Of a DNA stretch of 15,388 nucleotides, positions 6,941 to 12,982 are shown one piece after another. The notes beneath the pieces were generated by a model. It was not told the origin of the DNA. It did not search any database and worked only from the letters and a program-made list of their open reading frames with translations. Position 1 is the first letter of the stretch; each line of letters opens with the position of its first letter. Source of the DNA: an uncultured Bacilli bacterium (GTDB taxonomy: Bacteria > Bacillota_I > Bacilli_A > RF39 > UBA660); the NCBI GenBank assembly GCA_947629075.1, contig CANRCI010000023.1:1-15388 (forward strand). Reading direction: 5' to 3'. Both the position numbers and the translations under genes were made by a program.

Positions 6941-8423
6941 GTATCGAATTGAAGCGGAATACTTAACTCTTAAAGATATAAATGATATTAATGGTTTTGT
7001 GGCGAGTAAACGAGATGCCGAACTTTTAGTTTTAGTAAAGAATACCTCTAATATTAGCGTTAGCAATTTAGAGAGATTAAGTCCATCTAAGAATATTTCG
7101 ATAAGAATAGCGGGTGGTTACACCAAAGAAAAAAGTGATCGTAGTAGAAATGCTGAATATTACGAAACTAAAAACATTTATACTCGTGACGAATTAATTT
7201 TAATCATTAAAAAATTAGAGACAATTGAGTCTTTGATCAAAGATAATTATTCAGATATTGCTAAAGCCTATTACGTCTATAAATATTTGTGTAATTATTT
7301 AACTTTTTCTAAAGATGAAAAGACGAGTGAGAATCTTTTAGCGCTCCTTACGAGAAAAACTAATTCGATTGGTTATTCGATCATCTTTAAAGAGATGATG
7401 GATCGCTTGGGTATCGAATGTGATCTAGTAGAAAGTATTGCTCAAAACTATGCTTGGAATACCATTACTATCGGAGATAAGATTTATGCTTTAGACCTAG
7501 CTTGGGACAGTAAGTTGTATCACGACGATAACAATCACAGAATCGAATACTTCAGTAACCAACCAATCGATGACTTTTTAGCAATGCATAAACCTGCCAA
7601 ATATGAACGCCTTCAAGATTACAGTAAGATGACACTGCTCACTGATGAATTCTTAACCAACTTGGATATCGTAATCGCCGAAGAACAAGCATCATCTAAT
7701 GTCTATACTTTTACTAGAAATGATAAGACGTTATTTCTAGTCGGTATTATCGATGAAGTAATGGTCGGTAATAAAAAATTGTACAAATATTTATATTGTG
7801 ATCTTTTAGAGAATGGCCGTAAGAACAATCCGATGATTTTATTTTCCGAAATAGACATTTCACACTTTGTAAAATTGCGCAATAAAACGGAAGCAGAACT
7901 TAAAAATCTAGTCAATATCAATGATAGTGATAATCGTTTCTTAAAAATGAAAAACGAATTATCGAGCAAGTTAAAAGTTATCAATTACAACATAGTCTAC
8001 TTTACTGATTATTTTATGAATCGTGCTCGTCTACAAAAATTAAATGAAACTAAAAACAACTATTTAGGATATTTTCAGACGAATAATGATACGATTGAAA
8101 CTTTGGAAGATAAAAATATGTACGTAATCAATAACATTAGAGCTAAAAAATATCGCCGTGAAGATAATTCAGTCTTTGTCGTTGAAAAGACGAAACAAGA
8201 TAAAAACTTCTACTATAATTATTACGAAATAAGTAACAATCAAAACAACTTAAAGATATATAAAGACGAAATAATTACTGAAGAAGATATAACTAATCTC
8301 GACGATGATTTAGATGAATATGTAAGCAATGTCTACATTTCTAAAGCCCGTCTTAATCTGGCCCTTAGAAATTATGCTGGATATCTAGGTTGTTTAAATA
8401 TTAAGAGTAATAAAAAGGACTAA
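6930..8423 (+). CDS. Transglutaminase-fold protein with a substituted catalytic triad
   Basis: This 497-residue protein has three parts. Residues 1-95 are an uncharacterised N-terminal region ending in IRIAGGY and YYETKNIYTRDEL. Residues 100-215 match the transglutaminase-like (papain-fold) core: the helix SIIFKEMMDRLGIECDLV follows the nucleophile site, then YAWN and YALDLAWD. Active relatives read C-x-G-Y and H-A-W-N; here those sites are Ser146 (in NSIGYS) and Tyr174, with only Asp189 kept. As a thiol hydrolase or transferase it should be inactive, so a binding or scaffold role is likely. Residues 215-497 match nothing I know and are rich in Asn, Lys and Tyr. There is no signal peptide. 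ATG 6930 has AGGGTG (6920-6925) upstream and overlaps the LRR gene; in-frame ATGs from 6879 lie deep inside that gene. Confidence 0.8.
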   Translation: MNNKYRIEAEYLTLKDINDINGFVASKRDAELLVLVKNTSNISVSNLERLSPSKNISIRIAGGYTKEKSDRSRNAEYYETKNIYTRDELILIIKKLETIESLIKDNYSDIAKAYYVYKYLCNYLTFSKDEKTSENLLALLTRKTNSIGYSIIFKEMMDRLGIECDLVESIAQNYAWNTITIGDKIYALDLAWDSKLYHDDNNHRIEYFSNQPIDDFLAMHKPAKYERLQDYSKMTLLTDEFLTNLDIVIAEEQASSNVYTFTRNDKTLFLVGIIDEVMVGNKKLYKYLYCDLLENGRKNNPMILFSEIDISHFVKLRNKTEAELKNLVNINDSDNRFLKMKNELSSKLKVINYNIVYFTDYFMNRARLQKLNETKNNYLGYFQTNNDTIETLEDKNMYVINNIRAKKYRREDNSVFVVEKTKQDKNFYYNYYEISNNQNNLKIYKDEIITEEDITNLDDDLDEYVSNVYISKARLNLALRNYAGYLGCLNIKSNKKD

Positions 8424-8434
8424 GTCCTTTTTTT
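8412..8434 (+). terminator. Intrinsic terminator with the stop codon as its loop
   Basis: AAAAAGGAC (8412-8420) pairs perfectly with GTCCTTTTT (8424-8432), and Ts continue to 8434. The three-base loop TAA (8421-8423) is the stop codon of the transglutaminase-fold gene, so its last codons form one arm of the hairpin. Confidence 0.85.
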
Positions 8435-8435
8435 A

Positions 8436-8464
8436 GTGAAAAAGACTGGGTTTTATTGTATAAT
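8436..8464 (+). promoter_or_regulatory. Promoter of the ruvA operon
   Basis: GTGAAA (8436-8441, 4/6 to TTGACA) and a perfect TATAAT (8459-8464) are spaced by 17 bases, right after the preceding terminator. Transcription would begin near 8471, at the ribosome binding site itself, giving a leader of about 12 bases. Confidence 0.62.
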
Positions 8465-8482
8465 ATTTTTGGAGGAATTAAT

Positions 8483-9040
8483 ATGTATGATTATATAAAA
8501 GGAATTGTAACTTGGATAGGGGCTGCCTATATTGTAATAGATAATAATGGAGTAGGATATAAAGTATATACTCCTAATCCTTATGCTTTTAATGAGGGTA
8601 ATGAATATAAAGTATATCTTTATCATTTAGTAAGAGAAGATGAAGAAAGTCTATATGGATTTAAAACTTTAGATGAACGCGATTTATTTCTAAAACTGAT
8701 AAGTGTTAAAGGTCTAGGATGTAAGATGGCTTTACCAATTCTAGCAACTGGAAGTATTGCTGGTATTGTCGATGCGATTGAAAGAGAAAATATTTTATAC
8801 CTTAAAAAATTCCCTAAGATTGGTGAGAAAGTTGCTAAACAGATGATTTTGGATTTAAAGGGAAAACTAGATACTTCACTTGGTGGTGAGGCATCTTCTA
8901 ACTCATATGAAGAATTAGTAGAGGTATTAAAAGGATTAGGGTATAAAGATAAAGAAATTAAAGGAGTACTTCCTAAAGTGGATGAGGCTTTATCGATTGA
9001 AGATCAAGTTAAAGAAGCTTTGAAATTGATGTTGAAATAG
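8483..9040 (+). CDS. ruvA: Holliday junction branch migration subunit RuvA
   Basis: RuvA binds four-way DNA junctions as a tetramer and loads the RuvB motor. The 185 residues show the three RuvA domains: an N-terminal OB fold (MYDYIKGIVTWIG through VREDEESLYGF), tandem helix-hairpin-helix motifs (VKGLGCKMAL at 75-84 and FPKIGEKVAK at 110-119), and, after a Gly/Ser linker, the C-terminal RuvB-binding domain (YEELVEVLKGLGYKDKEI). The first hairpin has Gly-Leu-Gly-Cys where Gly-Val-Gly-Pro is common, a mild change. GGAGGAA (8471-8477) supports ATG 8483; an upstream in-frame ATG at 8456 overlaps the -35/-10 spacer and can be discarded. It is the first gene of an operon with a nucleotidase, ruvB and queA. 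Confidence 0.95.
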   Translation: MYDYIKGIVTWIGAAYIVIDNNGVGYKVYTPNPYAFNEGNEYKVYLYHLVREDEESLYGFKTLDERDLFLKLISVKGLGCKMALPILATGSIAGIVDAIERENILYLKKFPKIGEKVAKQMILDLKGKLDTSLGGEASSNSYEELVEVLKGLGYKDKEIKGVLPKVDEALSIEDQVKEALKLMLK

Positions 9041-9041
9041 T

Positions 9042-9602
9042 ATGCGTTTAGGAATTGATATTGACGATACCATTACTGATACTAATGAGGCTTTAATTAA
9101 AGAGGCTTTTATATATAACGATGAAATAGGAAAGAAACTAATCGATAGAGATGCTTACAGTTTTATGGAAATGTTCGATTGGACCTATGACGAGTATTTA
9201 ACTTTTTTGAAACTAGCAGTTGATAAAGTTATGCCTAATTTAGACGTTAAACCTCATGTCAAAGAGGTTATCGACCATCTTAAAGAAAATAATGAAATAT
9301 ATTTTATAACAGCCAGAAAGATGGTTGATAAGCCATATGAAACTACTAAAAATTGGTTGGATAGACATGGCATTTATTATGATAAAATAATTGTTCAGGC
9401 AATTTCCAAAGGACAAGTCTGTAAAGAAAATGGAATTGATATCTTTTTGGATGACAACATTGCCAATTGTTTGAGTGTTGCCCAAGAGAATATTGAAACC
9501 TTAATTTTTGATACGATTTATAACCGCGATGATCACTACTTTAAAAGGATTAAAGACTGGCTGGAGTTTGAAAAATATGTAAATGATAAAAATAATTTTT
9601 AG
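9042..9602 (+). CDS. HAD-superfamily nucleotidase, 5'(3')-deoxyribonucleotidase-like
   Basis: The 186-residue protein has all HAD phosphatase motifs: DIDDT (residues 6-10, nucleophile Asp6 and acid/base Asp8), FITAR with Thr90, Lys123 in ISKGQVC, and FLDDN with Asp137 and Asp138 for Mg2+. The small alpha-helical cap after motif I and overall size fit the NT5C/YqfW-type putative nucleotidases, which remove phosphate from (deoxy)nucleoside monophosphates; the actual substrate cannot be read from the sequence. It starts two bases after the ruvA stop with no obvious ribosome binding site, so translation probably depends on ruvA. Its stop overlaps the ruvB ribosome binding site. Placement between ruvA and ruvB is unusual and suggests coexpression with DNA repair, perhaps in nucleotide salvage or cleansing (inference). 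Confidence 0.85.
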   Translation: MRLGIDIDDTITDTNEALIKEAFIYNDEIGKKLIDRDAYSFMEMFDWTYDEYLTFLKLAVDKVMPNLDVKPHVKEVIDHLKENNEIYFITARKMVDKPYETTKNWLDRHGIYYDKIIVQAISKGQVCKENGIDIFLDDNIANCLSVAQENIETLIFDTIYNRDDHYFKRIKDWLEFEKYVNDKNNF

Positions 9603-9611
9603 GAGGATTTT

Positions 9612-10643
9612 ATGAATGATGATAGACTAATAACTAGTGAAGAATTAGAAGCTGATACTTATGAAGAATCGATTAGACCTGATCTTTTGAGTGAGTATAT
9701 CGGTCAAAGTGATGTTAAAGAAAATATTCGTGTCTTTATCGAAGCTGCTAAGATGCGTGATGAAAGTTTAGATCATGTTCTTCTATATGGTCCTCCAGGA
9801 CTTGGAAAGACGACTCTTGCTTATATCATTGCTCATGAATTGGGCAGTAACATAAAAACTGCTAGTGGTCCGGCGATTGAAAAGTCAGGGGACTTAGCGG
9901 CGATTCTTTCTTCATTAGAACCAGGTGATGTTCTCTTTATCGATGAGATTCACCGCATGCCTTCATACGTCGAAGAAATTTTGTATCCGGCGATGGAAGA
10001 TTTTACCTTAGACATTATCGTTGGTGGTGAGGGAAGTAGTAAAAACATCAGAATTAATTTACCACCGTTTACTTTAGTTGGTGCCACGACGAGAGCGGGG
10101 GATTTGACTAGTCCTCTACGTGATCGTTTTGGTATTATTGCTAAACTTCAGTACTATACCGATGAAGAGCTAACTGAAATAGTAAAACGTACAGCTAGAG
10201 TTCTAAATATGGATATAAATGATGATGCTGCCTTTGAACTAGCCAGTCGTAGTCGCGGAACTCCGCGTATTGCCAATCGCCTTTTTAAACGTGTAAGAGA
10301 CTTTGCTCTAGTTGAAGGAGATGGAACTATTACTTTAGATATCACTAAAAAAGCATTAGAGCGTTTGAAGGTTGATAACGAAGGATTAGATGATACTGAT
10401 CACCAACTTTTAAGAGGAATTATTGAGAAATTTAATGGTGGACCAGTTGGAGTTGAATCTATAGCGAGTGTCATCGGTGAAGAGGTAACTACTATTGAAG
10501 ATGTATATGAACCATATCTTTTACAACAAGGATTTTTGAAACGTACTCCGCGCGGTAGAATAGTTACAGAAAAAGCTTATCGTCATTTGGGGCTTCTTTA
10601 TCAGAATACTCTATTCGATGCCGATATATCTAAAGATGACTAA
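9612..10643 (+). CDS. ruvB: Holliday junction branch migration ATPase RuvB
   Basis: RuvB is the hexameric AAA+ motor that, with RuvA, drives branch migration. The 343-residue protein has the normal family length and complete motifs: Walker A GPPGLGKT (60-67), Walker B FIDEIH with Asp111-Glu112, sensor 1 in VGATTRAG, the arginine-finger region SPLRDRFG with Arg170, sensor 2 in GTPRIANRL, and the C-terminal winged helix with LLQQGFLKRTPRGR. AGGAGG (9601-9606) five bases upstream fixes ATG 9612. It is followed 13 bases later by queA, as in many Firmicutes. Confidence 0.97.
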   Translation: MNDDRLITSEELEADTYEESIRPDLLSEYIGQSDVKENIRVFIEAAKMRDESLDHVLLYGPPGLGKTTLAYIIAHELGSNIKTASGPAIEKSGDLAAILSSLEPGDVLFIDEIHRMPSYVEEILYPAMEDFTLDIIVGGEGSSKNIRINLPPFTLVGATTRAGDLTSPLRDRFGIIAKLQYYTDEELTEIVKRTARVLNMDINDDAAFELASRSRGTPRIANRLFKRVRDFALVEGDGTITLDITKKALERLKVDNEGLDDTDHQLLRGIIEKFNGGPVGVESIASVIGEEVTTIEDVYEPYLLQQGFLKRTPRGRIVTEKAYRHLGLLYQNTLFDADISKDD

Positions 10644-10656
10644 ACAGGAGGTTTTT

Positions 10657-11688
10657 ATGAACTTAGAAGATTTTGATTATGAATTGGATCAAGACTTGAT
10701 TGCTCAGACGCCTTTAAAGGATCGTAGTGCATCACGTCTTTTAGTCTTGAATAAAAATACTGGGGAAGTAGAACATCACCATTTTACTGATATCATCGAT
10801 TTTTTACAGAGTGGCGATACTTTAGTTTTGAACGATACCAAAGTAATACCAGCAAGACTTTACGGTATTAAGGAAGAGACCAATGCCCTAATCGAAATTC
10901 TCCTTTTGAAGAATGTCGAAAACAATGTTTGGGAGGCTCTTACTAAACCAGCGCGAAGAGTAAAAGTAGGAACGAAGATATCGATTGGGGACGGTATGCT
11001 AGAGTGTACTTGCATTGAAGAAAGAGAAGAGGGAATTAGAGTATTTGAACTCAGTTATGAAGGTATTTTATACGAAATTCTAGAACAACTCGGAACAATG
11101 CCTCTTCCACCATATATCCATGAAAAATTAAAGGATCAGGATAGATATCAAACAGTTTACGCTAAAAATTTGGGAAGTGCGGCTGCCCCAACAGCAGGGC
11201 TACACTTTACAGAAAATTTGATGACTCGTCTTAAAGAAAAGGGAATAAATATCTGTTATGTAACCCTACACGTGGGACTGGGAACTTTCCGACCAGTATC
11301 AGCTGAGAAAATCGAAGACCATCACATGCACAGCGAGTATTACGAAATTACCCAGGCGACTTGTGATATGATAAACGAAACCAAAAAAAGAAATAATCGC
11401 GTTGTAGCTGTTGGAACGACCACAGTAAGAGTTCTAGAATCCGTTATGAATAAGTGTGGTCAATTGCAAGAGGATAAAGGAACGACTGATATCTTTATCT
11501 ATCCGGGATATCAATTTAAAATAGTCGATAACTTGATCACTAATTTTCACTTGCCAAAGTCAACTTTAATTATGTTGGTCAGTGCTTTAGCGGGTCGTGA
11601 AAACATTTTAAATGCCTATAGGATTGCTGTCAAAGAACGTTACCGTTTCTTCTCCTTTGGCGATAGTATGTTTATAATCGATAAATAG
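10657..11688 (+). CDS. queA: S-adenosylmethionine:tRNA ribosyltransferase-isomerase
   Basis: QueA transfers the ribosyl moiety of SAM to preQ1 in tRNA anticodons (His, Asp, Asn, Tyr), making epoxyqueuosine. The 343 residues carry the family signatures: DLIAQTPLKDRSASRLL (13-29), GSAAAPTAGLHF (173-184), YVTLHVGLGTFRPV, HHMHSEYYEI, VAVGTTTVRVLES and ITNFHLPKSTLIMLVSA. GGAGG (10647-10651) precedes ATG 10657; an earlier in-frame ATG at 10618 lies inside ruvB and is unlikely. The frequent downstream partner tgt is not next, so preQ1 insertion must be encoded elsewhere if queuosine is made. No terminator is evident after the gene, and some transcripts may run into the next one. Confidence 0.96.
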   Translation: MNLEDFDYELDQDLIAQTPLKDRSASRLLVLNKNTGEVEHHHFTDIIDFLQSGDTLVLNDTKVIPARLYGIKEETNALIEILLLKNVENNVWEALTKPARRVKVGTKISIGDGMLECTCIEEREEGIRVFELSYEGILYEILEQLGTMPLPPYIHEKLKDQDRYQTVYAKNLGSAAAPTAGLHFTENLMTRLKEKGINICYVTLHVGLGTFRPVSAEKIEDHHMHSEYYEITQATCDMINETKKRNNRVVAVGTTTVRVLESVMNKCGQLQEDKGTTDIFIYPGYQFKIVDNLITNFHLPKSTLIMLVSALAGRENILNAYRIAVKERYRFFSFGDSMFIIDK

Positions 11689-11710
11689 TAATATTTTAAT
11701 TTGAGATACA

Positions 11711-11716
11711 TATAAT
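11711..11716 (+). promoter_or_regulatory. Possible -10 element of the glycosidase gene
   Basis: A perfect TATAAT lies 15 bases before ATG 11732 but has no good -35 at normal spacing (GTAATA at 11688-11693 is the 17-base position). The ten bases TATAATTGAC (11711-11720) are identical to 317-326 upstream of uppS, and GGTGAT follows in both. Confidence 0.4.
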
Positions 11717-11731
11717 TGACTGGTGATACCT

Positions 11732-12922
11732 ATGAAAAAAATTATAACAATCGGAGTAGTAATGTTTATAGTTGCTACTTTTTTTATTCTCGGAGAAAAA
11801 AGTCCAACTCAAAAATTAGTCTCTAATACTGCTAAAGTAGAATCAATTCCCGAAAAGAGAGCTGTTTATCTCTCGTACATCGAACTTAATAAACATCTAA
11901 ATGGTAAAAATGAAGTCGATGGTAAAAAAGCAATTGATGAGATTATCAAAAATATCAAAGATAACAACCTAAACATGTTGATTTTACATACCCGAAGTCA
12001 TCAAGATGCCATCTATCCATCTAAAATATTTCCGACGAGTAGATATGTCGTAGAAAAAGAAGGTAATGAATTGCCGTTTGACATCTTGCAATACTTTATC
12101 GATAAAGTTCATCAGAACGATATCGAAGTTCACGCTTGGATCAATCCTTATCGAATAAGAAGCGGTAGTGATACTAAAAACCTTGCTCCAAACAACATCT
12201 ATAACCAGTGGAAAGATACTGATAATGTTCAACTGACGGAAGATGGCATCTTTTTAAATCCTGCAAAAGATGAAGTAATTGATTTTATCGTGAGTGGCAT
12301 CAAAGAAATCATTGACAATTACGATGTCGATGGCATTCACTTCGACGATTATTTCTATCCCAATAAAGAGATAGATTTAAAAAATTATGAGGATTATAAA
12401 AATAGAGGTGGAACTTTATCAATCGATGATTATCGTTTAGAAAATGTAAAAAAACTTATCAAGAGAACATATCAAGAAACTAGTAAAAAAGATGTTTTAT
12501 TCGGTATTGCTCCGGAAGGAAATATCGATAATAATTATTCTAGTAATTATTTAGATACCAAAACGATTTTAAAAGAAGGAGGGTATGTAGACTACATCAT
12601 GCCTCAGATATATTTTGGTTATACCAACGAGATAAAATCATTTAATGAAACGATTGACGAGTGGAGTAAATTAATTAAAAACCCTAACATTAAATTAATT
12701 CCAGCTCTAGCTCTATATAAAAGTGGTTCTTTAGATAAATATGCTGGAACGGGTAGAGAAGAATGGATAAGAAACAATGACATCATTAAAAAGCAAATAA
12801 TCACTGCCCGTGGTAAAACCAATTATGACGGTTTCTCACTATTTCGTTATGACAATCTAATAAATCCAAGTAACGACAATATGAAAATGGAAATAAGCAA
12901 CCTGCAAAGTCTATTAAAATAA
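11732..12922 (+). CDS. Membrane-anchored family-10-like glycosidase (GHL10, DUF187 type)
   Basis: The 396-residue protein begins with a short basic end and a hydrophobic segment (residues 4-20) lacking a clear cleavage site or lipobox, so it is probably a signal anchor with the catalytic part outside. The rest is a TIM barrel of the GHL10/DUF187 family (PF02638): RAVYLSYIEL at the first strand, ILHTRSHQDAIYPS, EVHAWINPYRI, the acidic signature DGIHFDDYFYP (200-210, Asp205 and Asp206), VLFGIAPEG, DYIMPQIYFGY and a final GFSLFRYDNL. Relatives include YngK of Bacillus and E. coli DigH (YddW), a glycosidase for peptide-free peptidoglycan; wall turnover is thus a reasonable inference, but the glycan is unproven. 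ATG 11732 follows GGTGAT (11722-11727); a GTG at 11723 overlaps that site. Confidence 0.85.
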   Translation: MKKIITIGVVMFIVATFFILGEKSPTQKLVSNTAKVESIPEKRAVYLSYIELNKHLNGKNEVDGKKAIDEIIKNIKDNNLNMLILHTRSHQDAIYPSKIFPTSRYVVEKEGNELPFDILQYFIDKVHQNDIEVHAWINPYRIRSGSDTKNLAPNNIYNQWKDTDNVQLTEDGIFLNPAKDEVIDFIVSGIKEIIDNYDVDGIHFDDYFYPNKEIDLKNYEDYKNRGGTLSIDDYRLENVKKLIKRTYQETSKKDVLFGIAPEGNIDNNYSSNYLDTKTILKEGGYVDYIMPQIYFGYTNEIKSFNETIDEWSKLIKNPNIKLIPALALYKSGSLDKYAGTGREEWIRNNDIIKKQIITARGKTNYDGFSLFRYDNLINPSNDNMKMEISNLQSLLK

Positions 12923-12951
12923 AATTATCTCTCTTTTATCAATCATTTATA

Positions 12952-12960
12952 TGGTAAAAT
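12952..12960 (+). promoter_or_regulatory. Extended -10 promoter of addB
   Basis: TGG followed by TAAAAT (12955-12960) forms an extended -10 element; the -35 region (TCTTTT, 12932-12937) is poor. A start near 12967 would exclude the ATG at 12965 and favour ATG 12983. No terminator is visible between the glycosidase and this site, so readthrough is possible. Confidence 0.5.
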
Positions 12961-12982
12961 ATAGATGAAAGAAGGTATAGAG

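Noticed and set aside
6146..8435. The LRR/transglutaminase pair as a horizontally acquired defence island
   Set aside because: Codon use and base composition look like the neighbours, and no integrase, repeat, tRNA or known defence domain flanks it. It may still be lineage-specific.
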